Position numbers and translations under genes: made by a program. 64,000 nucleotides of DNA from Venturia oleaginea (lineage: Eukaryota; Ascomycota; Dothideomycetes; Venturiales; Venturiaceae): positions 434,001 to 498,000 of the forward strand of contig JABMLP010000014.1 in the NCBI GenBank assembly GCA_013176395.1. Reading direction: 5' to 3'. Positions 22,043 to 32,613 of the stretch are shown here, one piece after another. Under the pieces are notes generated by a model. That model had not been told where the DNA came from. It did not search any database and was given only the letters and a program-made list of their open reading frames with translations. Position 1 is the first letter of the stretch. The number at the start of each line of letters is the position of its first letter.

Positions 22043-23235
22043 ATGGCTTCCATGGAAAACTATACCCTCTGTGTTCACAACTTCACAGAAATCCCCACAC
22101 AAAGCCAACTGAATGCGCAGGATCCACCCAACGACACTCTCGTAGAGTTCTCAGCTAAGCAAGTCGCTGAAGTAACTGCCTTCGATATCCGCGACCCTAC
22201 AGCTGAATTGCAAGCTCCTCAGATTGAGCTTGAGCACCGATACATCGTTGACAAGAATGTCATTCCCTTGGCCAGCTTACTGTCGCAGAAAATAAAACGA
22301 CGAGCCGGATCCACGAACCCAGCTACGGGACCCATGTTCCTGGAGAGTGTTGATCCAGAGTCTCTCCGTATCATCTTTGCACTCCTACACCGTGGAGACA
22401 ATGAGGTCCCGATGGATTATAGAGTCCCAATGCCAGCCACCGTTTGCCTCGATCAACTCATCGAACTCGTCAACATGTCTAATAAATGCAAGACAACGAC
22501 GGCGATACGCAAATATCTCGATGCCTACGCCCAAAAGTTCGTCGAGGACGACAGCTTTCTCCAACCCGGTAACGAGAAGTTCATCTGGGTAGCCTGCAAA
22601 TTGGGTTATCATTGCGAGTTCCACGCGTTGGCGAAACATTGGCAGTTGAACGTCTCGGTGAATGAGGATGGAGAGTGTGTCTTGCCGAATGGTCATAAAC
22701 TGTCGCAAGACTTCGATTGGATGCCGTATCGCCTTCTCGGTTAGTCAGATGTATGCTACCAACTTTGTCATACACTAACCTTAATGCAGATAACATCGTC
22801 CAAACCGGCAATGACTGTCTCCGAGATATCCTAGATCACGCCCACGCAAAGATCGCGGACCTTCAGCTCCACCGCAAATGTTTACAACCAGGAGATAGCA
22901 ACCGAAAGAAAGAATGTTGTCTGCATCAGATGGCCGGGGTGGAAGCTGCTTTCTCAACAGCACCTATCGATCTGTACCAACGTAAAAAGATGCATGCCGA
23001 TGATATCGACTGCTCATTGCAAGAGTTCTTCGACGCTCTGAGAGCGATCAAGATGCCTTGCCTGTCTGAGCTAAATGCTGGAGAGGGCAATGAGGTGCAG
23101 CCTGCACACAACCAATGCGGCCATGGGTATAAGTTCCGGAAGATGATCGAGGAGGCGATTGGGCGCTTGGCGTCACCAGTGGACAGTGAACATAGTTATC
23201 ATCTGTCACAGCAGTTCAAACTGAGGAATTTCTAA
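22043..23235 (+). CDS. BTB-family paralogue 4, intact
   Basis: The only complete member of the tandem cluster. Exon 1 is 22043-22739 and exon 2 is 22790-23235, joined across a 50-nt intron (GTTAGT...TGCAG) to give 380 residues. The N-terminal half is a divergent BTB-like region (FLESVDPESLRIIFALLHRGD, LDQLIELVNMSNKCKTTTAI). It is followed by the family's conserved NEKFIWVACKLGYHCEFHALA and VNEDGECVLPNGH. The exon 2 part carries a Cys-rich helix region (CLHQM, CGHGYKFRKMIEEAIGRL) and the family ending SPVDSEHSYHLSQQFKLRNF. It has no signal peptide or membrane segment. The BTB core is weaker than in the neighbours, so it may have diverged in role. The function is unknown. Confidence 0.8.
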
Positions 23236-23639
23236 CCTGGTAAGAGTGCCGATACCAAGATAAACTATTGAGGGATTATCGATCGTAGGTAGTCATTTGG
23301 CTGGCAAAGCGATGGTTGTGGATGAGATCGATGTGTTTTTCAGGTCGTTGGTTGACAGAGTGACTCGGCTGTAACAATTCGTTTGTGTAATCGGAATCAA
23401 GCGCGCGCACAGAACTCGAATTTCCCCAGCTGCCCTTACTAAAAGATTGCGATGATGTACCAGCTGTGACCAAACTCACATCATATAGCAGGTGAAAGAG
23501 ATCGCGTTGGGGGTTGTTTGCTATCTTGACTCTGCTGAAATGATTCAAGATGGAACGGAAAGCTAACGTGACGCCAGTCTGCCCTCAAATAGAGCTAATA
23601 AAATCAGCTTCATGACCGTCACCTTGGAGTAGCAAAAAT

Positions 23640-24753
23640 GTGGACTACCACCTACTTCTTCACCAGAACGATTTCGGTCCCCTTTCTAACCGGATTTCCT
23701 CCTCGAAGAGACGAGGTCTTGAAATCCCGAGGGCGAAGGGCGAAGCCGATTGTGAAAAATACCGCTTCGCCTCCAAACACTCGTTGCGTAGCTCGAGCCG
23801 AAGATGGGCAGCCGAGGTCAGAGAGGGCGCAACTTGAGTCGAGAACACGCAAAACAAGGTTCAAATCGAGCCTTGTGTTCCAAATGCTCTTCATCTAATC
23901 TTAGCTCTGGCTCACAAAAATCGATTTGAGAAGGTAGCGTAGAACTTGGAGGTCGATGAGATTCATCCTCTCGTCATCCTATGCGACTATCTCGACGTGT
24001 TTGATCTCACTCTAAAGTACATCACAGCATACGTGTGAGCCTTCGTGAAAACGAAAAGCTATATGAAGCGCGGCGGCGAAGTTCTTATCTGGGTATGTCA
24101 GAAGTACGGACTGTCAGCCGAGTACAAGATAATTGCACAAGACATACTGGAGCAGATAGACACGGACAAGGAGGGCGGGTGTTTCCAGCAAACTGGCAAC
24201 GACTTGCAAGAAGAAATCATGCCGGAAGATTTTATCGGTATGTTCTCCCACCCTCGGAGGTTAACTCACCGATCAGTAAAACTGGCATTTTTGGAAGGAG
24301 ACTAACCCTATAGAACATCTGCTCCTAAGCCGCAAGAATGTTGTGGAACAACTACTCAAAATCCACGACGAAACCGTGGTCATGGTCAGGGGGAACGAGA
24401 ACGCAGGCTGGCGCTACACGCCAGAGGAGGCTTGCCGTGACTATCTAACGTCTTCTCTTAGGCAGGCATTTTCCCAATCCAACCTTAAGAAGGCATGTTC
24501 CGAAACGAACTGCCACTATACGCAATCATACCCCTCGATTACTCACCAATCGATGCGCGTGTTGACATACGCGCTTGAGGCTGCTTACATTAGTACATTG
24601 CCTCAAAGCGCGGTTGGCCTCGCCTCAGGAACAGATCCGCATGCAGATTGCAACGTTCGGTCCAAGGTGCAACCGCGCATACAAAAGGTGATCGATGAAG
24701 CGTGCTTCGATCTCGATAGCCTTTTTTCGAAAAATTCTCAAGCAAGTGACTAG
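23640..24753 (+). pseudogene. BTB-family paralogue 5 (three in-frame stops)
   Basis: Fifth and last copy of the cluster. A single frame from 23640 holds recognisable sequence interrupted by stops at 23835-23837 and 23940-23942 (TAG) and near 24036-24038 (TGA). The readable blocks are VPNALHLILALAHKNRFEKV, HPLVILCDYLDVFDLTLKYI, GEVLIWVCQKYGLSAEYKII and DTDKEGGCFQQTGNDL. An intron (24239-24313, GTATGT...CTATAG) then leads into EHLLLSRKNVVEQLLKIHDE and a long open C-terminal half that ends at 24753. The first BTB strands are poorly preserved. The order of blocks matches paralogues 1-4, so it is a decayed duplicate. Confidence 0.65.
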
Positions 24754-25203
24754 AAGAGGTCACCAATCGTGTTTCCGTGGGAGGTACAATGAGGAGCAAA
24801 TTAATGTTAGTGATCAGAATGTTCAAAAGTATCCTCTAGGTGCATCGCTCTTCTTGTCGATCGTAGCAATATGTCATAGAGATTCTACTGGTCTATCTTT
24901 CAACGCAAGATGGTGTCAAAATGGTCAATCCCGCTGTTGGCACTGTTGGAAAGGCCACGGGCCACCAGATGGAAGGGTATCATACTTTACATAAATCCTG
25001 AGCGCGAAATGTCCAGTGTGCCGAATTCTTTTTCCGATGCTGAGACGCTAACTTCCTGCATGGTGGTGAGCAGTTGGATCTTCTATCAAAGCTGCAAGTG
25101 CTTACATGAAATCCAATCTGCTCATCTATCCACATACTCCATGTCCGCATTGTGCCCGGTACTACCCACGTCTTTTCGATTCTGAACGATACCGTGTGTC
25201 TCC
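24754..25203. other. Intergenic, nothing recognised
   Basis: Lies between BTB paralogue 5 and the 3' end of the snRNP gene. Only short unsupported ORFs. Confidence 0.5.
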
Positions 25204-26017
25204 TCATCCAGCTTTTTGGTACGTGACTTTCATCGTTTTTGCGCCAACTGTTCGTCCGTTCAATGCCTCTCGTGCCGAAATGGCACCGTCATTTCCATCG
25301 TACTCCACGAAAGCGTTACCAGCGAATCTTCCAGCGTTGATCATACGAACTTCTTTGAAGCCAGCATAGCGACTGAACATAGCCCCCAGCGCATCCTCGT
25401 CGTACTCGTCCGGAATCTCGCGCACGAAGAGGACATTGTTTGGAGGGAGGTATTCGTCGGGAACGACTGCTTGTTTGACGGCAGGTTTGTGGGCTTTGAG
25501 TGGTTGGCCAGAGGTCGCGTCTTCGGGAGCGGCGCGCTTTTGGGCTTGATGTTCTGCGTCTTCGGCGGCCTGTCTGCGTTCTTTGTTGATGGGTCAGCAT
25601 TTCAGATATTGTTTAGTATTGCCTGCTTGCTAGAAGCTGATAGAGCGTACCCTTCTCGTATTTTCGCTTCTTTAAGTGCTCGTTGTATTGTTCCTCAGAG
25701 CAGAATCGCTTCACGACAGCATCTGAGGGCGTTCTGGCCAGTTCGCAAACGAGTGTCCGTCCGCCAGGTGTGAATTCGAACCCATCGAGCAATTCTTTTG
25801 CAGTCGCAGCTTCGGCAGGATCGGCATAGACAATGAATGCTTGTCCCTTGCGTTTCAAGCTGCGCTTCACGATTATGTCGACAGGGTGTGTCTCCAACTG
25901 TTCGGCGATCAGAGAGAGACGTTCGCGCAGGGCTTGGACTTGGGCATCTGAGTTGAGGCGTTCCGGGTCTACGCGCTTGATGTACAGCGTACAAGCGGCT
26001 AGTAAATTGTAGTCCAT
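25204..26017 (-). CDS. U1A/U2B''-type snRNP protein (two RRMs)
   Basis: Encodes a spliceosomal RNA-binding protein of the U1 snRNP A / U2 snRNP B'' family. Exons 25651-26017 and 25580-25204 join across a 70-nt intron (GTACGC...CAAAG) to give 247 residues. RRM1 (about residues 8-90) has TLYIKRVDPE as RNP2 and the KRKGQAFIVYADPAEA segment as RNP1. A charged linker follows (LKKRKYEKERRQAAEDAEHQ), then the family's PPNNVLFVREIPDE. RRM2 has the diagnostic GFKEVRMI and AGNAFVEYDG blocks and ends KTMKVTYQKAG. The second RRM is the better match to U1A/U2B''. I chose the ATG at 26017, which opens directly on RRM1; a longer upstream frame adds an unlike leader. It acts in nuclear pre-mRNA splicing. Confidence 0.88.
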
Positions 26018-26995
26018 GGCTGTGGTGTGGTTGTTCAAAAAGTTGGTGAGCTTCGAAGGTGGACGCTCCGCGACTGAAGCTAGCACGAGCTGTCTTGGCG
26101 TGTATTCTACGAAAGGAAGGAGCAACTCGATAAATTCCAGTCACCTTTTCCTCCTCGAAATTTCAGGCATTTACCATGGTCGATATTAGTTTCAGCCTCC
26201 TCTCTCGATTTGAGTTCGCTTTTGATGGCACTAGGTTAACGAGGTCTCTGAGGACTGATAGAATAGCTGGGCTCTGCCCTCTCCATTGCGAACCAACTTT
26301 TTACACAGATGATTATCGTACTACATAAAAGCAGGGATTGTTTAGCAGAATCGTCTTGATTACAGCGGACTTGTGGTACTTCAATACTTCTTAATCGACA
26401 GTCACCTATATAAAAAGACAGTACAGATCCGTTGATTTGGTACTCATTTCCTGATAGACGTCAACAGCGTAAACATTCTGTTCAGTCCTAAGGATATCTT
26501 CAACAGGATTTCACCGTTCAATTTTATTTAAAAGTGACAAGGCGAAAACTACATTTACAGTTTTACAATAGACAGAAACTGGGCTAAAGATAAATTCTAT
26601 CGTAGAATGACCTATCGGTCGATCAAACCTACTTCTTACAAGCAAATTATCATCAGTCTGAACCCAAGATATATGCACCTCAATGATCAGAGGTGCGATA
26701 AGCCAAATCATAGCAAAACATGTTCACCACGATCCCCACGTTACCAAAAATGGCAACCTCAAAAATCAACCCACCCCGCAAAGATTCAAGGATGTGGCCT
26801 CCTAAAAGGTCATCAACAATTGTGAAACTTTTAGAAAGAAGTTTTCAGAAATAAATTCGATCGTCACGCTGCTTGGAATGACCATGCTCAAAAATCGACC
26901 TATACAACACCAAAAAGTAAAGTTTCTCTGCTGCGTTCTACCCAAAGGCAGAGCAATAGTGTACACGTTGTCTAGGAGTCGTTGTCTAGGAGTAA
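26018..26995. other. AT-rich intergenic, no gene seen
   Basis: Shared upstream region of the snRNP gene and downstream flank of the tRNA. Only short ORFs. Next to the tRNA 3' end a 13-bp direct repeat GTTGTCTAGGAGT occurs twice (about 26968-26993). Confidence 0.5.
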
Positions 26996-27118
26996 AACCC
27001 TACGCGGGACTCGAACTATGCCGTATGTCAGTTGAGGGATACATCCGATATCTAGACACTACATACCCCGCAGCCTCGAGATTAGAAGTCTCGCGCGCTA
27101 CCATTGCGCCAGCAGGGC
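26996..27118 (-). tRNA. tRNA-Arg(UCU) interrupted in the T arm by a 51-nt intron-like insert
   Basis: Read on the minus strand, every tRNA part is present. The acceptor GCCCTGC pairs with GTAGGGT (two G-U pairs). The D arm is GCGC/GCGC with loop AATGGTA. The anticodon arm is CGAGA/TCTCG with loop CTTCTAA, giving anticodon TCT, and the variable loop is AGGCT. The T stem is GCGGG/CCCGC with loop TTCGAGT. A TTTT run follows at 26994-26997. There is no intron at the usual 37/38 site. Instead, 27016-27066 separates GCGGG from the T loop. Removing it restores a perfect T arm and a 72-nt tRNA. The insert begins GTATGT, has AACTGAC near its end and finishes CATAG, like a spliceosomal intron. The gene may therefore be a disrupted pseudogene or use an unusual splicing route. 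Confidence 0.8.
27016..27066 (-). other. Spliceosomal-intron-like insert within tRNA-Arg
   Basis: 51 nt on the minus strand: 5' GTATGT, branch-like CTGAC, 3' CATAG, with about 12 nt from branch A to AG. These match the protein-gene introns of this window in length and motifs. It sits between the 5' strand of the T stem and the T loop, so it also splits the B-box promoter, although the residual sequence AGTTCGAGTCC stays close to the B-box consensus. Confidence 0.7.
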
Positions 27119-27440
27119 AACCATGGCCTGTTGGTTCTCAAATTTAGGTACATATTTTCCAATAGTAATACAGGAATACAGTATAAACTTTGCGGACCCG
27201 CAAAATGTAATCAGCAGGCTGGAAGCTATTCTGAATATTCACATAAATCACTGCTGCTGATCTCAAATATACCCACAGTCCATTGGACCAACGGATTGAT
27301 CACACCACAACTGAATCAAAACAACTTTTTAACACTAGAAATTATTACATATATTCAGGAAAGTGATCCGAACGCCCACAAGGGTATATACAAACGAGCA
27401 AGTATCCTTACTTTACAACAACCATACTTCATCCAGATCA

Positions 27441-30391
27441 TTACAACATCATTATCGCAATATTTCCCGCACAAATCAATGCCAATCCACCCGCGATATT
27501 CTTTGCAGCCGCGTTCTTGGTGACCTGAAGAGGGGAGTAAGAGGCCGAGTTATCGGCCTTCTCGTATGGTGTTGTTCCGTTCGCGTTGCTGTACAAAGCT
27601 GCTGGTGTCACAAGAGCCTTGGCGGCATGGGATGAGATGCTGACAACGACGGCCCTGACAGTATGTGGAGATGTGCCGTTCATCTTAGCTGAGTATGATG
27701 GAGATGCGACGGGGGAGGAAACCTGGGTTGAGTAGGATTGAGCTGCGACGGAGGAAACCTCGGTTGAGTAGGATCGAGCTGCGACGGAGGAGGAAACCTG
27801 GGTTGAGTAGGATTGAGCTGCGACGGAGGAAACCTGGGTTGAGTAGGATTGAGCTGCGACGGAGGGGGAATCCTGGGCTGGGTAGGATTGAGATACGGCG
27901 GAGGAGGAAATCTTGTCTAAGTAGGGTAGAACTGCGACGGAGGAGGAAACCTGGGCTAAGTAGGATTGAGATGCGACGGAGGAAGAATTGGCCAAGTAGG
28001 GTTGAGATGCGATGGAGGAGGAAATCTGGGCTGAGTAGACTTGAGATGCAACAGCGGAAGATTTGGCTCCCTTGGTCGTGATGATAGAAGTGACAGCGAT
28101 ACTACCGTCAGATGAGCTCGTGTTTAGCTTGGCTGGCGCAACAGGTGTTGACATGTTAGACGACTTCTGGACTGTGACAGTGTCGACCTTGTTATCGTAC
28201 TCGCGCGTGGATGAAGACAAGTACAAGCTGGATTCTGTTAAGGGATGGAATCCTTCTCTCTAGCTTATCCATGACTGGATTTCCAATTGTTCTCTTGTTA
28301 TTCTGCAAGCTGTCATGTTCTATTTTGCAAGCTGTCATGTTCTATTTTGCAAGCTGTCATGTTCTATTTCGCAAGCTGCCATGTTCTATTTTGCAAGCTG
28401 TCACGTTTCCATTTAAAGATACTTTCTAGAAGGATCTATTGTAAGAGGAGGATTATATATACTAGCTATCCTTCCTGTACTTACACTTTCTTCTCTGTAC
28501 TTAGATACTTGAAATAAAAGCTGTCTTCCCTCACTTGCGAAACACCTTTGAGGGTTGAACTCTTACAGATTCGCTGGATGTGGCAACCTTGATGACGGAT
28601 TCACCAGTCTCGGTGTAATGGCACATGGCGCAGTACGTTCCGGTCCGGGTGATCTTGCTGGTCATGAACCCGTAAACATAATCGGTGACAACGACAGACT
28701 TAATCACAGCCTTGATGGGTCGGAAGCCTGCAGGGTATGTGCAGCTTGTGATTGGTGGATAGTATGGCTTGCTGGTATTGCTTGTGTACTTGGCGCTTGA
28801 GGTGGTGCTCGAGTCCAAGTAATGCACACTTGATGTCGTGGATGCAGTGGCTGATGATGGGTGATGATCGGAAGCGTACGAGCTTGTTGAGACTACAGTG
28901 CTTGAGGAGTTTGTATAGCGTCTACTTGAGTATGAGGAGAACGATTGGGTGCTCGAGTAGACGCTGGAGGTCGGATTAGAACTTGTGTGGGTGCTTAACG
29001 CGCTTGAAGAATCGGTGCTTGAATAGTGACTACTTTGGCTGCTCATGGCAGACGATGAACCACTTGGAGAACTCGAGGCCGGTATAGCGCTCGACGAGGA
29101 GCTGTGGCTAGAGGATGCAGACAATGAAACTCTCGAGGAAGAGGCCGAGCTCGATGATAAGGACGAGCTGGACTTTGAGGCCGACAAGGAAAGACTGGAG
29201 CTCGACGCCGACGAGGAAGAGCTGGAAGAAGCACAGGAAGGTGGTGCCGTAGTCTCTTCGAAGACCTTGATGGAATTGATCTCCCAGAATCTACAATGGT
29301 CAGCATGTTCGATAGGACTTGCTATGAAATGACCTACCCATCATCGAAGGTCTCTGGGTGAAGAGCGACCTGAGCCTTGCAAGACTTCCATTGGGGCTCG
29401 GTGCTTGGGAATGTCAAAGGGCAGCCTGCGGTGTTGTAAACGCCATCAGCACCAGCCCAAGAGCCACAGAAAGTTGTGTCGAAAACAAGCCTATTCTCCT
29501 TGAAGTTGCTGGCGATGTCACATCCCGAGAAGAATGAGTCGGGTGTGCCAAACTCCGTCACATCTGGTGCGCTGCAGGACAAGCTCTTAGGCTCGGAACC
29601 ACGCGGGAAGAACCAGGTCTTGATGAACGTATCGGTCCACTGCATCGCATAAGTTCCTCCATTGCCGGCGTTGAATGGATCACCAAAACCGGCGTTGGAT
29701 CCAGAGTCAATACCACAGCCAACAAAGTTGTCCATGACACCATTGTGCGTGGTCTGGCAGTCGCTTGATGCGATGGTTCCTTGCATGGAGACATTATCGA
29801 TCGCACAAGCTGTGTTACCACTGTGAAGGGAAGCTTTGTTTCTTGTGATTTGGTTGACACCTTCGATAATGTCGATTTCACCGCTTTGCTTAATTAGTTG
29901 GGAATCCTTACAATAGATTGACTCAAGACTAACTTCAAAGGCCAAGTTCCGGATCCCAAAGTCCAGAACGCAGGCCAAATACCACATGCGTTTCCAGGCA
30001 TGTGAGCAATATCTGCAACGAAGAGACCTTTGGTGTAGGATGTCTTTCCCTCCAACCGTACCGAGGCACGTCCACGAATATTGTTGTCGTCGGGATCTAA
30101 GACACCTCCTCCTACACCCCATTTGGCAGTTGTGCCAGTACTTGAGATCAGACCCAACGACTGGGCGTCGACACGAGACTTATAGCTAGATAGGAGTTAG
30201 AGAAAGATCATGGTCTGAATCCAGGCTACTCACTCGACATAACCTCCAGTAGGATCAACGTCTGTGAAGAAGTCGAACCTATCGAAGAACGTGTCGCCTT
30301 GGTAGATGTCCTTCTGCGCGTAGAAAGTAGCAGCAGAAACAGGTGATAGTAGAGGGCTCAAGGCCAATAGAAGAGATCGAGTAGAATGCAT
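27441..30391 (-). CDS. GH16 endo-1,3(4)-beta-glucanase-like protein, Ser/Thr-rich, GPI-anchored
   Basis: A secreted glycoside hydrolase of family 16, acting on beta-1,3(4)-glucans. Exons are 30234-30391, 29934-30185, 29338-29883, 28535-29290 and 27441-28257. All junctions keep frame, giving 842 residues. A signal peptide (MHSTRSLLLALSPLLSPVSA) is followed by the GH16 domain, whose catalytic ExDxxE motif is GEIDIIEGVN, formed across intron 2. Landmarks include GIWPAFWTLGSGTWP and YAMQWTDTFIKTWFFPRG. After FWEINSIKVFEETTAP comes a long Ser-rich stalk, a Cys-containing block (CTYPAG, YCAMC), and repeats of SVAAQSYSTQVSS. The terminal hydrophobic tail ends ALICAGNIAIMML after an N/S-rich site, as in a GPI signal. 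The last intron (28258-28534) carries 22-bp tandem repeats and is the least certain junction. Without it, exon 4 would end at a stop at 28531. Confidence 0.8.
27695..28050 (-). repeat. Coding minisatellite in the glucanase tail
   Basis: An imperfect tandem repeat of roughly 33-39 bp units encoding variants of SxxVAAQSYSTQVSS, about ten units. Length variation here would change the wall-spanning stalk without changing the frame. Confidence 0.7.
28310..28400 (+). repeat. 22-bp tandem repeat in putative intron 4 of the glucanase gene
   Basis: About four copies of TTCTATTTTGCAAGCTGTCA plus TG, with one base change (TTTCGC) in one unit. They lie inside the inferred intron 28258-28534. Confidence 0.8.
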
Positions 30392-31313
30392 TTTGATCAA
30401 ATGACTGCAGTAGGACCAATTTACGATAATACGCGCAATTGCACGAATTAACAATAGTACGCTATAGATATTGAGCAGAGTTGTCGGAGGTTGCAGGACC
30501 CTTGGGGAGAGAGTTCTTCGAGGCTGCCCATGTTGTATATAAAGCTCCCATGTTGGCTCATCCCTTTGAACGACTGTAGTTTTTAATGTTCAGGCTAACG
30601 GGGTCACTCAGGGAGACCGTCCCTGAGACAAAAACGTGATTCGTGGGGAAGCTACAGACCGGAAAGCTGGCAGGACAACATTCCAAGCCTAGATAAACCA
30701 AAGAGCTTGCCGCGGGAGCGGGACCGAGCGCGGGATCTAGACGCTGTCATCCATCTCGAGTTCTCGACTATCATCGCTATTTGAGGGGTTTCCCAATTCA
30801 ATTGCGTGAAAGCCACTCTGGCCGGAGTGCAGAATAAAGTACCAGTACAAACATCCAGATTCCTCCTCATCATGACTAGATACGGACAGGGCTGAGAAGG
30901 CTCCTTGACATCGAAAAGGGACGCAACCACCCTAACTCCTGTTAGTAGAGGCGTGCAAGGCATGGGCGGATCACGGGCTAAGAGGAAAGTGCATTGGTTC
31001 AGGCTGCTTCTCCTGGATACGTAGTAGTTAGGGGCAGTTATCTCCAAGCGATATTCCGGCCATCGCCTGGTCCTTTGAATAGGATATCTGTCTGATCAGA
31101 AAAGAGTGGAGAGATGGAAGACCACAGCGATGATTGAAGAGTAAGTGAGTGATGAAAACTCGGGAGATTGCCATTTCTGGAATATCGCATATTCAGCTCC
31201 TGGGCGATGAATACGTTCTAGTGATGGGGAGAGGTTCGTCGGAAGAAAGTTGTTTGCCGAGGTCGACGTGGCATTCGCTTGCGAGACGAACTAGACGCTC
31301 TAGAGCCTAGAAC
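30392..31313. other. Promoter side of glucanase gene, no other gene seen
   Basis: Upstream of the ATG at 30391, the sequence TATATAAAG occurs about 145 bp away (30535-30543, read on +). A minus ORF at 30652-31047 has no recognisable domain. Confidence 0.4.
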
Positions 31314-31782
31314 ATGGCTCCTGCAAAACGCCACAGAGCCGAAAATAACAGTGCCCCTACCAAGGCCTGGATAGACACGTCCTCCCCCGATCCCGATGTC
31401 CCTCCATCAACCCAAAGTCCAATACTCAACACCTCATCAGCTAACTGACGCATTTCTCATCTATAAGTTCGTGCTGAGAGAGTTCGAAGCTCAGCAGAAT
31501 GAAGAACGCCCCCTACGCCTTCGATTCGTTGGAGCGGAAACGCCCCAAACAGCGTCCAACGACAGGGAGGTGTCCGGACACGCTGGCAACATCTTCTCTT
31601 TAGTACCTGTTGACCCCATCTGCTCCAAAGTAAACAAGCATCACACTCAGCTTCTCAGGGCCAAACCCGCCGCCTCCAATACCCTCCATCGCTCTGTACT
31701 TGGACCAGGGGATGCGTCACGTCACGACTTCAATCAGTGCCCCTCGAGCTATACAGTAAGCAGAATGCAGAGATACCGGTAG
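31314..31782 (+). pseudogene. Possible disrupted ORF, family unknown
   Basis: An ATG at 31314 opens MAPAKRHRAENNSAPTKAW and runs into a TGA after about 44 codons. A second frame then continues with DAFLIYKFVLREFEAQQNEE and stays open to 31782. The composition of the second stretch looks coding. A frameshift near 31440 would join them. I do not recognise the family and splice signals are weak. Confidence 0.25.
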
Positions 31783-32184
31783 CTTAAAATTCTTTCAATT
31801 TGAGATAGATGGTGATAAATTTCTAGCAACCTTCGAGAGTGATTATGCCAGAAGTTTATCGACATCGCTTCCAAGTTGCAAATGATAATTCCAGTTTAGC
31901 TGTATCTCAAGGGGTAAGGGGGGCAATGATTGGGTGGAGCCACTGTGGCGTAATCGTCTACAAAGTCGAGTGATGGAGTTGATTTGCAGAAAAATGGCAT
32001 TGAAGTCTGTCCTTGCCATTACAACTCAGCAATCTCAATTGCTTTCCACAAGCTTTGTCACCAGTATGTGTGGCACCATCAAGCTTACGCGATTGCGGTC
32101 AAAAAGGGCTTATGATATGGTAAAGATTGATGTATAAAGTTCTGTCTAGCGGTCATAGGCTCGAATGTAATTACTCACGAGACC

Positions 32185-32613
32185 ATGGTCTTCGTATTGA
32201 CAACACCACTTACAAACATGTTTGCTATCAGAGATGTACCTGGAAATACTGCCAAGGTTAAAGGCCTGTTTGCAACACGAAAAATCAATCCGGGCGAGGA
32301 TATCATCACGGAAGCTCTTCTTTTCTCAGTCGATGTCCCAACAGACTTGATTGAGACGTTCTGGGGGAACGAAGTGAGCTGCAGAACTCGTCGGCTTTGA
32401 GATGCTGTTATAAATCTGACTGACCGACAGCGAGGCGAATTCCGTGCACTTTGTCACGACACTGTCCAAACCCAAGGCAAATCTTCTTTCGAGGGAATTA
32501 GATTTGAGTTAATCTGTTACCCATTCGATCGCGAGTCTGTTCATAGCAATGGAAGGAATGACACTCACCTCGACGGAGAGTTTGTATCATCAATGTTGGG
32601 TGATACTAAATGA
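32185..32613 (+). pseudogene. Truncated SET-domain gene (N-terminal part only)
   Basis: Exons 32185-32373 and 32431-32613 join across a GTGAGC...GACAG intron to give 122 residues. The first exon (IRDVPGNTAKVKGLFATRKI, NPGEDIITEALLFSV) matches the start of the SET domain in the intact gene at 37888-38903 (AAGTAAKADGLFATRNIKTG, EAIIEED). The second exon has the helix region (RGEFRALCHDTVQ) and then leaves similarity. The catalytic half (NxSCxPN box, GEEI...Y) is absent and no SET sequence follows. It is probably a partial duplicate, with no methyltransferase activity expected. Confidence 0.55.

Noticed and set aside
27695..28081. A 128-residue Arg/Leu-rich ORF on the + strand
   Set aside because: It is the antisense shadow of the minus-strand coding minisatellite in the glucanase gene.
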